A stretch of 64,000 nucleotides of DNA from positions 620,501-684,500 of the forward strand of contig NZ_JAKFGM010000002.1 of the NCBI RefSeq assembly GCF_021502585.1, read 5' to 3'. The position numbers and the translations under genes are program-made. Positions within the stretch are counted from its first letter, which is position 1. Every line of letters starts with the position of its first letter. Under the pieces are notes generated by a model. The model had not been told where the DNA came from. It worked only from the letters and a program-made list of their open reading frames with translations, and made no database searches. This DNA is from Sphingomonas cremea (GTDB lineage: Bacteria > Pseudomonadota > Alphaproteobacteria > Sphingomonadales > Sphingomonadaceae). Positions 17,304-26,345 of the stretch are shown here, piece after piece.

Positions 17304-18065
17304 ATGAAGCTTACCCTCAGATATGGCTCGCAAGAGCCCCAGGCAGGCGACCTCTACTTGCCCGACCTGCCGGCCCCGCCGGTCATATGCCTACTCCACG
17401 GCGGCTTCTGGAAGGTGCCTTACGGCCGCGACCAATTCACACCGATCGCCGAGGACCTGGTTGGCATGGGTTATGCCGTTTGGAACCTTGGCTACCGACG
17501 CGTGGGCGACGCCGGAGGTGGGTGGCCCGGTACCTTCGATGACATTTGCTCGGGTGTCGATTTCCTGGCGACTATTTCAGCCACAGCAAACGCCCTGAAC
17601 CTCAACCGCGTCGTGCTTATAGGTCATTCGGCAGGGGGCCATCTGGCTCTCTGGCGCGCCGCGCAGCATGGGCCCGATCGCCAAGCGCCTTGGCCTTGCA
17701 TGGTTCCGATCTGGCGGGTCGCGGCGCTTGCGCCGATTGCCGACCTCGCTTCGGCGCTACGGCAAAGGATCGGCGGCGATGCGGTTGGGCAGCTGTTGTC
17801 CAGTGCACACCAGTCCCCGGAGGCGCTTTGCCGGGCAACTTCGCCAGCGAACCTATTGCCGCTTCATCTTCCGCAGCTCGTACTGCACGGCGACCGGGAT
17901 GACCTCGTGCCGCCGGCGCTTTCCGCGCAATATGCCGAGTCAGCCGCAAGGGCTGGAGATTCCGTCGACCTGAGGATTCTCCCCGGCACGGGCCATATGG
18001 ACTTCCTCGATCCTGCCTCAACGGCGCATGAAGAATTATGCCAATGGCTTCGTGAAGCGGCATGA
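17304..18065 (+). CDS. Alpha/beta hydrolase, kynurenine-formamidase-like
   Basis: A 253-residue hydrolase. The oxyanion motif is HGGFW (residues about 32-36), the nucleophile elbow is IGHSAGGHLALW, the acid is likely in HGDRDDLVP and the base in GTGHMDFLDP. The HGG[FY]W plus GHSAGGH pattern is shared with kynurenine formamidases and related esterases; a general esterase is equally possible. No signal peptide. It is 17 bp after a LysE exporter gene, so the pair may handle release and export of an amino-acid derivative, which is inference from context. Confidence 0.82.
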   Translation: MKLTLRYGSQEPQAGDLYLPDLPAPPVICLLHGGFWKVPYGRDQFTPIAEDLVGMGYAVWNLGYRRVGDAGGGWPGTFDDICSGVDFLATISATANALNLNRVVLIGHSAGGHLALWRAAQHGPDRQAPWPCMVPIWRVAALAPIADLASALRQRIGGDAVGQLLSSAHQSPEALCRATSPANLLPLHLPQLVLHGDRDDLVPPALSAQYAESAARAGDSVDLRILPGTGHMDFLDPASTAHEELCQWLREAA

Positions 18066-18079
18066 AGCGGACATAAGAG

Positions 18080-19258
18080 CTACGCCCCCGCCATCATCTT
18101 CTTAACGCCGCGCGCGGCCTGCCTCAGTCGTTGCTCATTCTCAACCAGGGCAAGCCGCACAAATCCCTCGCCTTCCTCGCCGAAGCCGACGCCGGGAGCG
18201 ACCGCGACATGGGCTTCGGTCAGCAGGCGCTTGGCGAATTCCATGCTTCCGAGGTGCCTGAACGGTTCGGGGATCGGGGCCCAGGCGAACATGCTGGCCA
18301 TCGGCACGGGAATGTCCCAGCCAGCGCGGCCGAAGCAATCGACCATGACGTCGCGGCGCTTCTTGTAGAGCTGGCGGTTGGCCTCGACGCAGTCCTGCGG
18401 TCCGTTAAGCGCGGCGACTGCGGCGGCCTGGATGGGGGTGAAGGCGCCATAGTCGAGGTAGCTTTTCACCCGGATCAGGGCGCTGATCAGCCGCTCGTTA
18501 CCGACCGCAAAGCCCATCCGCCAGCCGGCCATCGAATAGGTCTTTGACATGGAGGTAAACTCGACCGCGATCTCCTTCGCGCCCGGGACCTGGAGGATCG
18601 ACGGTGTCGGCGTGTCGCCGAAATAGATCTCGGCATAGGCGAGGTCGGAGATGACCCACAGGCCCTCCGCCCGGGCGAAGGCAACCAGCTGCTCGTAAAA
18701 GGCGAGATCGACCGTCTGGGCGGTCGGATTGCTGGGATAGCCGATCACCAGCACCTTGGGCCGCGGCACGGTGTAGCTCATTGCCCGCTCCAGCCGCTCG
18801 AAGAAGTCGGGGCCGGGGACGGCGGGGATCGAGCGGATCGAGGCCCCGGCAATGATGAAGCCGAAATGGTGGATCGGGTAGCTGGGGTTAGGGGTCAGCA
18901 CGACATCGCCCGGCGCGGTGATCGCCTGGGCGAGGTTGGCGAGGCCTTCCTTGCTGCCGAGGGTGACAATCACTTCGCGGTCGGGATCCAGCTCGACGCC
19001 GAAGCGGCGCTGATAATAGCCCGCCTGGGCCTTCCTCAGGCCCGGAATACCCTTGGATGCCGAGTAGCGATGGGCGGTCGGCTTGGCCGCAACTTCGGCC
19101 AGCTTTTCGATGACATGCTTCGGCGGCATTCCGTCGGGATTGCCCATGCCGAGGTCGACAATGTCCTCCCCGCGCGCCCGTGCCGCAGCCTTCATCGCAT
19201 TGACTTCGGCGAAGACGTAGGGCGGCAGGCGCTGGATGCGATAGAATTCATCGGTCAT
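18080..19258 (-). CDS. alaC: Alanine/glutamate-pyruvate transaminase, AlaC-like class I aminotransferase
   Basis: A 392-residue PLP enzyme of aminotransferase class I. The opening IQRLPPYVFAEV and EDIVDLGMGNPDG closely match AlaC; TPNPSYPIHHFGF and the lysine in EFTSMSKTYSMAGWRMGF (PLP-binding region) follow. AlaC makes alanine from pyruvate and glutamate. LL-diaminopimelate aminotransferases share much of this sequence, so the substrate is likely rather than certain. The ATG at 19258 starts MTDEFYRI; an in-frame ATG 36 nt upstream adds a non-conserved segment. No clear ribosome binding site. Confidence 0.88.
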   Translation of the reverse strand: MTDEFYRIQRLPPYVFAEVNAMKAAARARGEDIVDLGMGNPDGMPPKHVIEKLAEVAAKPTAHRYSASKGIPGLRKAQAGYYQRRFGVELDPDREVIVTLGSKEGLANLAQAITAPGDVVLTPNPSYPIHHFGFIIAGASIRSIPAVPGPDFFERLERAMSYTVPRPKVLVIGYPSNPTAQTVDLAFYEQLVAFARAEGLWVISDLAYAEIYFGDTPTPSILQVPGAKEIAVEFTSMSKTYSMAGWRMGFAVGNERLISALIRVKSYLDYGAFTPIQAAAVAALNGPQDCVEANRQLYKKRRDVMVDCFGRAGWDIPVPMASMFAWAPIPEPFRHLGSMEFAKRLLTEAHVAVAPGVGFGEEGEGFVRLALVENEQRLRQAARGVKKMMAGA

Positions 19259-19296
19259 GACGCCAACATGGCCGATGATGCTGCAGTGCGGCAAGC

Positions 19297-19914
19297 CTAC
19301 TTATCGTATGCGGGAAGCGACAGGCCGCGCGCTATTGCCGCACCGCGCAGGCTGAAACCCGCCAGGCCCGCGACCAACGCCGCCAGAGCGGGCGGGGCGC
19401 CGAACAGCGCGAGGATGACGAAAAGGCCCGACGCCAGCGCCGCGGCGGTGACGTAAAGCTCCGGCCGCATCAGGATCGACGGCTCGTTGGCCAATACATC
19501 GCGGATGATTCCGCCGACGCAGGCGGTCATCACACCCATGGCGAAGGCCGGCACCGGAGCGACTCCGTAACGTAGGGCCTTTGCGGCGCCATAGGTGGCG
19601 TAGGCCGCCAACCCGATCGCGTCGAACCACAGCAGCGCGCGATCGGCGATCGCCTGGCGCGACAGGAACCATACGCCGAGCGCCGCGCCGATGCAGATCA
19701 AAAGGGTGGCATTGGTGTGCATCCAAAATACCGGGGCACCGATCAGCAGGTCGCGTAGCGTACCGCCACCAACGCCAGTGATAACCGCGAAGAAAATGAA
19801 GGTAACCAGGGTCTGCTTCTTCTCCGCCGCGAGCAGCGCCCCCGAAACCGCGAACACGGCGATCCCGACATAGTCGAGCAGGACGAGCGCGTCGGGGAGA
19901 AGCGGCGGGGTCAT
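19297..19914 (-). CDS. Trimeric intracellular cation channel (TRIC) family protein
   Basis: A 205-residue membrane protein made of two UPF0126 repeats. The first has the glycine motif ITGVGGGTLRDLL and the second VMTACVGGIIRDVL, the paired GG(G)xxRD signatures of bacterial TRIC channels. About seven helices can be counted. These trimeric channels conduct potassium or other monovalent cations across the inner membrane. Start ATG at 19914. Divergent from phaC across a short gap that contains a REP-like element. Confidence 0.9.
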   Translation of the reverse strand: MTPPLLPDALVLLDYVGIAVFAVSGALLAAEKKQTLVTFIFFAVITGVGGGTLRDLLIGAPVFWMHTNATLLICIGAALGVWFLSRQAIADRALLWFDAIGLAAYATYGAAKALRYGVAPVPAFAMGVMTACVGGIIRDVLANEPSILMRPELYVTAAALASGLFVILALFGAPPALAALVAGLAGFSLRGAAIARGLSLPAYDK

Positions 19915-19923
19915 TACGCGACT

Positions 19924-19990
19924 GTCATTGCTAGGAACGAGGAGACGAAGCAATCCAGAAACTGGATCGCTTCGCTCTGCTGACGATGAC
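19924..19990. repeat. REP-like palindromic element in the TRIC-phaC gap
   Basis: A 67-bp element with inner arms GAAGCAATCCAG and CTGGATCGCTTC (19947-19958, 19962-19973; 11 of 12 pair) around AAA, and outer arms GTCAT/ATGAC. The sequence type (GAAGCAATCCAG with flanking GTCATTGC) is one I associate with dispersed repeats in alphaproteobacteria. It fills most of the 91-bp gap between the two divergent start codons. Confidence 0.65.
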
Positions 19991-20005
19991 GAGTATAGGG
20001 CAGTC

Positions 20006-21736
20006 ATGACGGACGACACGACAACCATTCCGACCCTTGATGACTGGCAGCAGTGGGCACTGGTCATGGCGCGGGCCAATCAGATGATCATGGAAGCCTG
20101 GGCCGACAATCTGTCCAAGGGCAAGTCGATGCCGGGACTTGGCCTGCCGGTAGGCAAGGCGACGACCGACCCAATGGCGTGGATGAGCGCGGGCGCGGAT
20201 GCCTGGTCCAAAGGCCTGGAGGCGTGGAGCCAGATGCTCGGCCAATATTCGGAGGCCGCGGAAACCAAGGATCGCCGCTTTAGCGCCCCCGAATGGCGAG
20301 AAAATCCGATCTTCGACACGGTTCGCCAAAGCTATCAGGCCATTAGCGACAAGCTGCTGGGCACCGTCGAAGAGATTGAAGGGCTCGACGAGGATGCGCG
20401 CAGCCGCCTCCGCTTCGCTACCAAGGGATTCGTCGACGCGATGAGCCCGGCCAATTTCATGGCCACCAATCCCCAGGTGATGAAGCGGACGATCGAGACC
20501 AAGGGCGAGAACCTGCTTTCCGGCCTCAAGAACATGCTCGCCGACATTTCGCGCGGGCAGGTGACCCAAAGCCCCGAAGGCGCGTTCGAGCTGGGGCGAA
20601 ACCTGGCGACTACTCCGGGCAAGGTGATCTACGAGACCAAGCTGTTCCAGCTAATTCAATATGCGCCCTCAACCGAAACAGTGCTGGAGACGCCGCTGGT
20701 GATTTTCCCGCCGTGGATCAATCGTTTCTACATCCTCGACCTGACGCCCGAAAAAAGCTTCGTCAAATGGGTCGTCGATCAGGGCGTGACCCTGTTCATG
20801 GTGAGCTGGAAATCAGCCGACGAGACGATCCGCGACGTGATGATGGACGATTATGTCGCGGCGCAGGTGGAAGCGATCGACGTGATCCGCGACCTTCTCG
20901 GCGTGAAGTCGGTCCACGCCATCGGCTATTGCGTCGCCGGGACGACGATGGCGGCGACGCTCGCCTATCTCGCCGGCAAGGGCGAGGCGGACAAGGTCGC
21001 CTCGGCAACTTTCTTCACCGCCCAGGTCGATTTCGAAGACCCGGGCGACCTCAAAATGTTCGTCGGTGACGATACGCTGGCGACCCTGAAACAGTTGACT
21101 GCCGAGACCGGCGTTCTCGATGGACGAGTGATGGCCGCGACCTTCAACCTGCTGCGCGGCAAGGACCTCATCTGGAATTATGTCGTCAACAATTACCTGA
21201 TGGGCAACGACCCGCCGCCGTTCGACCTGTTGCATTGGAATGGGGACGTCACCAACCTGCCGGGCGAATGGCATCGTGATTATCTGGAACGGCTGTATCG
21301 CCAAAATTTGATGATGAAACCGGGCGCGATCGTGGTGAAGGGCGTTCCGGTCGACCTCAGCAAGATTAAGACCCCAGCGTACATCCAGGCAGGTCGCGAA
21401 GATCATATCGCCCCAGCGCCGAGCGTGTGGAAGCTGACCCGGGTGCTGAAAGGCCCCAACCGATTCATTCTCGCCGGCTCGGGTCATATCGCCGGCGTGG
21501 TCAACCCGCCTGCCGCGGGGAAATATCAATACTGGACCAACGACGGCGCCGCATCGACCCTGGACGAGTTCGTCGCCGGGGCTGCGGAGCATAAAGGCAG
21601 TTGGTGGCCCGACTGGATCGAGTGGCTGAGGGGACTTGGCGCCAAAACCGTCAAGCCGGACGGGGCACGGGTGCCGGGGTCGGGCAAGCTCAAGCCGATC
21701 GAAGACGCGCCTGGACGCTATGTCCGGACACGCTGA
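20006..21736 (+). CDS. phaC: Class I poly(3-hydroxyalkanoate) synthase
   Basis: A 576-residue polymerase. The lipase-like box is GYCVAGTT with catalytic cysteine C309 instead of serine; the catalytic aspartate and histidine fit AGREDHIAPA and GSGHIAGVV. The N-terminal region (WQQWALVMARANQMIMEAW) is the variable domain of class I enzymes. It joins (R)-3-hydroxyacyl-CoA units into storage polymer on the granule surface. The ATG at 20006 opens MTDDTTTIPTLDDWQQW. A GNAT gene overlaps its 3' end by 17 bp. A phasin lies about 7 kb downstream on the same strand. Confidence 0.95.
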   Translation: MTDDTTTIPTLDDWQQWALVMARANQMIMEAWADNLSKGKSMPGLGLPVGKATTDPMAWMSAGADAWSKGLEAWSQMLGQYSEAAETKDRRFSAPEWRENPIFDTVRQSYQAISDKLLGTVEEIEGLDEDARSRLRFATKGFVDAMSPANFMATNPQVMKRTIETKGENLLSGLKNMLADISRGQVTQSPEGAFELGRNLATTPGKVIYETKLFQLIQYAPSTETVLETPLVIFPPWINRFYILDLTPEKSFVKWVVDQGVTLFMVSWKSADETIRDVMMDDYVAAQVEAIDVIRDLLGVKSVHAIGYCVAGTTMAATLAYLAGKGEADKVASATFFTAQVDFEDPGDLKMFVGDDTLATLKQLTAETGVLDGRVMAATFNLLRGKDLIWNYVVNNYLMGNDPPPFDLLHWNGDVTNLPGEWHRDYLERLYRQNLMMKPGAIVVKGVPVDLSKIKTPAYIQAGREDHIAPAPSVWKLTRVLKGPNRFILAGSGHIAGVVNPPAAGKYQYWTNDGAASTLDEFVAGAAEHKGSWWPDWIEWLRGLGAKTVKPDGARVPGSGKLKPIEDAPGRYVRTR

Positions 21737-22169
21737 CCTTCGCATTCGATTGGCACGACCAGACGAACGATCGGAATTGGAGGATTTGCAGCGTCGGGCG
21801 AGCCTGGCGCTGGACGATTATCGCGACCAGCTGGAAGCCGAACCGGACGCGATCGAACTTCCTATGGAGCATATCGAACGAAAGCAGGTCATCGTCGCCG
21901 ACCTGGGAGACCGGATTGCCGGCTTTGCAGTCGTGCTTGTCGACGATGAAATTGCTGAACTCGACGGGCTGTTCGTCGAGCCGGAACTGTGGAGGCAGGG
22001 TGTCGGCGCGGCGCTTGTCGACGCCGCCGTCCACGAGGCGCGCCGCCAGGGCCTGGCGATGACGGTCGTCGCCAATCATTCGGCGAAGGAATTTTACGAG
22101 CGATGCGGATTTACGCTGGAAGGCGCGGCTAAGACGCGGTTTGGACCAGCGCTACGGATGTCGCGCTAA
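21720..22169 (+). CDS. GNAT family N-acetyltransferase
   Basis: A 149-residue acetyltransferase. The acetyl-CoA-binding segment is FVEPELWRQGVGAALVDAAV, and the C-terminal strand is VVANHSAKEFYERCGF, both typical. The start (MSGHADLRIRLARPDE) overlaps the last 17 bp of phaC in a different frame; upstream in-frame residues are phaC read out of frame. The substrate is unknown. Coupling to phaC may be incidental. Confidence 0.87.
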   Translation: MSGHADLRIRLARPDERSELEDLQRRASLALDDYRDQLEAEPDAIELPMEHIERKQVIVADLGDRIAGFAVVLVDDEIAELDGLFVEPELWRQGVGAALVDAAVHEARRQGLAMTVVANHSAKEFYERCGFTLEGAAKTRFGPALRMSR

Positions 22170-22211
22170 ATCGCCCTAGCTGCAAATTCGCGCTTGCGCC
22201 CGGGTCGCGGC

Positions 22212-22433
22212 TCAAAAAATTCCACCGCCGATCATCAGCCGGACGATGCCGACGACAATCACGAACAGGTTGAGGTTGCGACCGGTATTGCTTCCCGACA
22301 TGGCGCCAATTCCTGCGCCGATCACGGCCAGCGGGATTATCAGCCAGTTGGCCCAGCCGAGCAGGGGGATGAAAGCGATCGCAGCGCAGACAAGCGCAAC
22401 GATTCCGATGATGAGCGACACGAGGTTGAGCAA
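22212..22433 (-). CDS. Small hydrophobic membrane protein, 73 aa
   Basis: A 73-residue protein with two or three hydrophobic segments (SLIIGIVALVCAAIAFIPLL and ANWLIIPLAVIGAGIGAM) and a glycine-rich end. I do not recognise a named family. The start is a TTG at 22433, supported by GGGGAGG about 8 nt upstream; no ATG is available. It lies alone between GNAT (opposite strand) and rarD (same strand). Confidence 0.65.
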   Translation of the reverse strand: MLNLVSLIIGIVALVCAAIAFIPLLGWANWLIIPLAVIGAGIGAMSGSNTGRNLNLFVIVVGIVRLMIGGGIF

Positions 22434-22485
22434 GTTTCCGCCTCCCCAGCTTGTTGCCGGCCTTTAGCAGCTGGTTCGCTGCCTG

Positions 22486-23424
22486 TCAGGCCTCCGCCAA
22501 TTCGCTGCACTCGAGTTGCTGCCTTGCCCGCCGGTCGCGAACCATCGATCCAAGATAGAGCGCCAGTGCGGTCCAGATGCAGCCGAAAGCAATCGCATGG
22601 GCGTTGGTGAAGGGCTCATTGTAAATGGCGACGGCCAGCAGGAACTGCAGGGTCGGAGCGATGAACTGGAGCATGCCGACCGTCGAGTAGGCCAGGCGCC
22701 GAGCCGCCGCGGTGAAGCACAGAAGCGGGACCGTCGAGACGATGCCGGTGGCGACAAGAAGGACGGTTTCGCTTCCCCCAGAGCCGAACATCGGTCGGCC
22801 CACAGTCCCGCCCATCAGCAACCAGCCGAGTGCTATGGGGAAAAGCAGGGCGGTTTCGATCGTAAGCCCCGCAAGCGATTCGACGTGGATGATTTTCCTG
22901 AGCAGTCCATAGGTTGCAAAGCTGAAACAGAGCGTCAGGCTAATCCATAGGGTTCCGAGAGCGCCTGCCGCGAGCACGGCAATGCCAACAGCGGCAATCG
23001 CAACCGCTGTCCATTGCAGCTTCGTCAGGCGCTCCTTCAGGATGAAGCGGCCAAGCAGGATGTTGGCCAGGGGGTTCAGATAATATCCGAGGCTTCCGGC
23101 CAGGATGTGCCCGCTGTTGATCGCATAGACATAGAGCATCCAGTTGGTGCCGATCAGCAATGCTGTCACGAACAGGAACGCAAGCGTTCGTCGATGCCGG
23201 ATCGCTGCCCGAACCTGGTCCCACGCTCCCGCAAGGGTAGCGAGGATCGCGAGCGCGACCAGCGACCAGACGATCCGGTGCGCGACGATATCGATCGACG
23301 GAACCGCCTTCAGCCATTTGAAATAGATGGGCATGATGCCCCACAGCCCGTAGGCGGCGAGGCCGTAGAGGAGGCCAGCGCGAGCTCGGCTGGCGGCGGC
23401 CTCGGCAGGGGTTGTTCCGTTCAC
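22486..23424 (-). CDS. rarD: EamA family transporter RarD
   Basis: About 312 residues with ten predicted membrane helices in two EamA repeats. The opening GLLYGLAAYGLWGIMPIYFKWL and later HRIVWSLVALAIL and GYYLNPLANILLGRFILKERL are RarD signatures. RarD proteins are inner-membrane drug/metabolite transporters; chloramphenicol sensitivity is the historical phenotype and the substrate is unsettled. I chose a GTG at 23424; a TTG at 23460 would add 12 residues. Neither has a clear ribosome binding site. Confidence 0.88.
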   Translation of the reverse strand: MNGTTPAEAAASRARAGLLYGLAAYGLWGIMPIYFKWLKAVPSIDIVAHRIVWSLVALAILATLAGAWDQVRAAIRHRRTLAFLFVTALLIGTNWMLYVYAINSGHILAGSLGYYLNPLANILLGRFILKERLTKLQWTAVAIAAVGIAVLAAGALGTLWISLTLCFSFATYGLLRKIIHVESLAGLTIETALLFPIALGWLLMGGTVGRPMFGSGGSETVLLVATGIVSTVPLLCFTAAARRLAYSTVGMLQFIAPTLQFLLAVAIYNEPFTNAHAIAFGCIWTALALYLGSMVRDRRARQQLECSELAEA

Positions 23425-23548
23425 TGAGCGTGCGCGTAGCGGCAGTTTTCGCCCAGTCAATCGACATGCTGAACATATCGTTGGTTGAAAGCATTGCGCG
23501 CCTTAGTCATCCTATGGTTGGCCGGGGCCATCATTCGGAGTCGCGCAT

Positions 23549-24214
23549 TTGAGACCTTTTCGGTCCGCCTTGCTGATGTTTGCACTCGTCGTGACGGGCT
23601 GCACAGCGCCGCGCAAGGAACCTCCGAGGCCAATTGTGACGGCACCGCCCCCGACAAAGGCCGACATCTGGCAGGGAGTCGCCAGCACTGCCGATCTCAA
23701 CCGAATCCGCCGCGTCGCCACCGGCTGGTCAAGCGGGCTTGCCGAAGCCCGCGCAGGCGGTTTTCGCGATCAGATTCGTGCCGAAGGTGATTTGCTCGAT
23801 CCCGATTCGGCCAAGCCCCGGCCGGCACCGACCCCGGGAAGCTACAGTTGCCGGATGGTACGATTGGGCCGGGAGGCCGGCAAAGGGCCGGCTTTCCAGA
23901 AGTTCAAGCCCTTCTTCTGCTATGTCGAGGTCGAGGGACCGTTGTTCACGATCGTCAAGCAGACCGGCAGCCAACGGCCTGCTGGACGGCTATGGGAAGA
24001 TGATCTGCCCAACAGACTGATTTTTCTCGGTACGCTCGCGCTTGGCAATGAAGACGAGGCGCGCGCCTATGGCGACGATCCCAAGCGCGACATGGCGGGT
24101 GTATTCGAGCGTATCGGACCCTTCGTATGGCGACTGGTCATCCCCTATCCTCAGAACGGTGCGAGACTCGACGTATTCGAACTGACCCCGGTCGCCGAGC
24201 AGCCCAAGGAATGA
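23549..24214 (+). CDS. DUF4893 domain-containing lipoprotein
   Basis: A 221-residue protein. The N-terminus (RSALLMFALVVTGCTAPRKEP) is a lipoprotein signal with the cysteine in TGC at about residue 18, followed by a proline-rich linker. The body contains GSYSCRMVRLG and FFCYVEVEGPLF, with a possible disulfide, matching the DUF4893 family known mainly in sphingomonads. Function is unknown; location is likely the periplasmic face of a membrane. The start is a TTG at 23549 with GGAG about 9 nt upstream. It heads a run of eight rightward genes, several overlapping. Confidence 0.82.
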   Translation: MRPFRSALLMFALVVTGCTAPRKEPPRPIVTAPPPTKADIWQGVASTADLNRIRRVATGWSSGLAEARAGGFRDQIRAEGDLLDPDSAKPRPAPTPGSYSCRMVRLGREAGKGPAFQKFKPFFCYVEVEGPLFTIVKQTGSQRPAGRLWEDDLPNRLIFLGTLALGNEDEARAYGDDPKRDMAGVFERIGPFVWRLVIPYPQNGARLDVFELTPVAEQPKE

Positions 24215-24582
24215 GCCTCCACGACCCGGACGAAGTTCGGGCGCACCTGATTGCAGCGGCTGCGGCCGGCCACGCCCTCAGCTATTCGGAGCTGCTCGAG
24301 CATCTTGGCTATGTCTTCTCAAGGCCCAAGATGCGTGCGCTGTGCAAGACATTAGGGGTTGTCGATGAAACCGCGGCAGCACGGGGCGAGCCGGAACTTG
24401 CGGTGCTGGTCGTGCGCCAGTCGGACGGACTCCCTGGGCAGGGCTGGTGGGTTTCCGGTGGCGGCTCGGCACATGGCTATGCAGGCGCGCGGGAGGGACC
24501 GAAGGCAGCTCGCTTCATCAAGAAGCTCCAGCAGAAGACCTTCGATTATTGGGCGATGGCGGACCTCGACGCTTCGGGCTAA
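24211..24582 (+). CDS. Conserved hypothetical protein, 123 aa
   Basis: I do not recognise a defined domain. The N-terminal part (DPDEVRAHLIAAAAAGHALSYSELLEHLGYVFSRPKMRALCKTLG) has the look of a winged-helix fold, and the middle has LAVLVVRQSDGLPGQGWW. No signal peptide or membrane helix. The ATG at 24211 overlaps the stop of the DUF4893 gene. Similar proteins in related genomes have, as I recall, sometimes carried a misleading pyrophosphokinase label; nothing in this sequence supports such an activity. Confidence 0.75.
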   Translation: MSLHDPDEVRAHLIAAAAAGHALSYSELLEHLGYVFSRPKMRALCKTLGVVDETAAARGEPELAVLVVRQSDGLPGQGWWVSGGGSAHGYAGAREGPKAARFIKKLQQKTFDYWAMADLDASG

Positions 24583-24591
24583 GGGGCGGCC

Positions 24592-25737
24592 ATGGCCCTG
24601 GCTCCAAGCGATAATGTGCGGACGTTCACCGTCGGAGAAGATGACGACGGCATTCGCCTGGACCGCTGGTTCAAGCGGCATTTGCCCGACGTCAGCTTCA
24701 ATAGCGTGTCGCGCTGGGCGCGGACCGGTCAGCTTCGCGTCGATGGCAGGCGTGCCGCGCCGGGCGACCGGCTGGAGACGGGGCAGGTCCTGCGCGTTCC
24801 TCCCGCCGAGCCGGCGCCGGCAGAGGGCCCAGGCGCGCGGCCGAAACGGATCGTCGAACCATTGACCGACGAAGAATCCGAATTCGTCCGCGACATGGTC
24901 ATGGCCAAGGGACGCGACTGGTTCATGCTCAATAAGCCTCCGGGACTTGCAACCCAGGGCGGCACCAAGACCGTGCAGCATCTCGACCGCCTGCTCGACG
25001 GCCTTGCGGACGACCAGGGGCAAAGGCCGAAGCTGGTCCATCGTTTGGACAAGGACACCAGCGGGGTGCTGCTGGTTGCGCGATCGGCGCGCGCGGCGGG
25101 CCATTTCGCCAAGGCCTTTTCCGGCCGCACGGCAAGGAAAGTCTATTGGGCGCTGATCGTCGGCGTCCCTTCGACCGACGAAGGTTTGATCGATGCCCCG
25201 CTAGCCAAGCAGCCCGGGACCGGCGGCGAAAAAATGCACGTCGACGAACAAAGCGGGCTGCCGGCCCGGACGCGTTACCGGCTGATCGATCGCGCAGGCA
25301 ACCGGGCCGCCTGGGTCGAGCTGCAGCCGCTGACCGGTCGCACTCATCAGCTTCGCGCGCATATGGCGGCGATAGGCCACCCGATCGTCGGCGACGCAAA
25401 ATATGGCGGGGCCGAGGCGTTCCTGACCGGCGGTATCAGCCGCAAGCTCCACCTCCACGCAAGGCGGCTGAAGATCGACGGGCTGGACAATAAGCCGATC
25501 GATTATACTGCGGAGCTCCCACCCCATTTTGTCGAGAGCCTGGGAATGCTTGGGTTTGACATGATCGCGGGCGACATGATGCCGCTGGACAATCCCGACC
25601 CGGCCAAGTCGCCGGCCGTCAAGGCCAAGCGCGCCGCCGCAGCTGCCAAGTCCGCCCGCAAGGCCCGCAAGGGCGAGCGACGAGCACGCGGTGGACAGCC
25701 TGCCAAGCCAGCGAGGCGGCCGAGGAAAAAGAGCTGA
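24592..25737 (+). CDS. RluA family pseudouridine synthase
   Basis: A 381-residue enzyme. Residues about 8-70 are an S4 RNA-binding domain (IRLDRWFKRHLPDVSFNSV). The catalytic aspartate is in HRLDKDTSGVLLVA; GRTHQLRAHMAAIGHPIVGD completes the fold. A lysine/arginine-rich tail of about 40 residues (KAKRAAAAAKSARKARKG) extends the C-terminus and probably binds RNA. The family converts uridine to pseudouridine in rRNA or tRNA; RluC/RluD-type rRNA targets are likely. ATG at 24592 follows AGGGGCGG. The stop overlaps the next gene's start. Confidence 0.92.
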   Translation: MALAPSDNVRTFTVGEDDDGIRLDRWFKRHLPDVSFNSVSRWARTGQLRVDGRRAAPGDRLETGQVLRVPPAEPAPAEGPGARPKRIVEPLTDEESEFVRDMVMAKGRDWFMLNKPPGLATQGGTKTVQHLDRLLDGLADDQGQRPKLVHRLDKDTSGVLLVARSARAAGHFAKAFSGRTARKVYWALIVGVPSTDEGLIDAPLAKQPGTGGEKMHVDEQSGLPARTRYRLIDRAGNRAAWVELQPLTGRTHQLRAHMAAIGHPIVGDAKYGGAEAFLTGGISRKLHLHARRLKIDGLDNKPIDYTAELPPHFVESLGMLGFDMIAGDMMPLDNPDPAKSPAVKAKRAAAAAKSARKARKGERRARGGQPAKPARRPRKKS

Positions 25738-26345
25738 TGCACCCGAATCGTGTTTTCGACTGGCAGGACAAGTCGGAGATGCTGCATTTTGCGGCAGACC
25801 GGAGCTTTGCCCATATCTTTACTGCGTCGAATGACGGCTTGTTTGTCGTACACGCGCCGGTCCTTGTCACCAAAGAGGGAAGGATCTGGTTCCATGTCTC
25901 TCGGCGCAACCGCATCGCCGACCGGCTTGACGCTCAACCGCTGTTGATCAGCATTTCCGGCCGCGACGGCTATCACAGTGCCAACTGGTATGTTTCGGAA
26001 AACCAGGTGCCGACCTGGCACTATGAAACGGTCGAGATCGAGGGTGTTTCACGGCAGCTGTCGGACGAGCAACTGGTCATGCTACTCGATGGGCTTAGCG
26101 ACTTGCACGAGCGGCGCCACTCGCCGGATCGACCCTGGACTCGAGGCAAGATGGCTCCTGGTAAGTTCGAGGCGATGACCAAGGCGATCGTCGGCTTCGA
26201 AGTTGATCCGACTGAGATTCGCGGGACGCGCAAGTTCAACCAGCACAAGGCCGCGGACGACCTTGCGGCGACGATTGAAGGGCAGCGCGGGGTCGGGCGC
26301 GACGATATCGTTGCTGCCATCAGCGAAGTGGGCGGGCATGAATAA
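25737..26345 (+). CDS. FMN-binding negative transcriptional regulator (PaiB family)
   Basis: A 202-residue protein of the PaiB family: it opens with MHPNRVFDW and has the FMN-binding split-barrel sequence FVVHAPVLVTKEGRIWFHVS and DGYHSANWYVSENQVPTW. PaiB of Bacillus represses sporulation and protease genes, but proteobacterial members are uncharacterised and may be FMN-dependent enzymes. No helix-turn-helix is obvious. The ATG overlaps the pseudouridine synthase stop (TGATG) and the 3' end overlaps the HAD hydrolase by 8 bp, so the genes are likely co-translated. Confidence 0.87.
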   Translation: MHPNRVFDWQDKSEMLHFAADRSFAHIFTASNDGLFVVHAPVLVTKEGRIWFHVSRRNRIADRLDAQPLLISISGRDGYHSANWYVSENQVPTWHYETVEIEGVSRQLSDEQLVMLLDGLSDLHERRHSPDRPWTRGKMAPGKFEAMTKAIVGFEVDPTEIRGTRKFNQHKAADDLAATIEGQRGVGRDDIVAAISEVGGHE

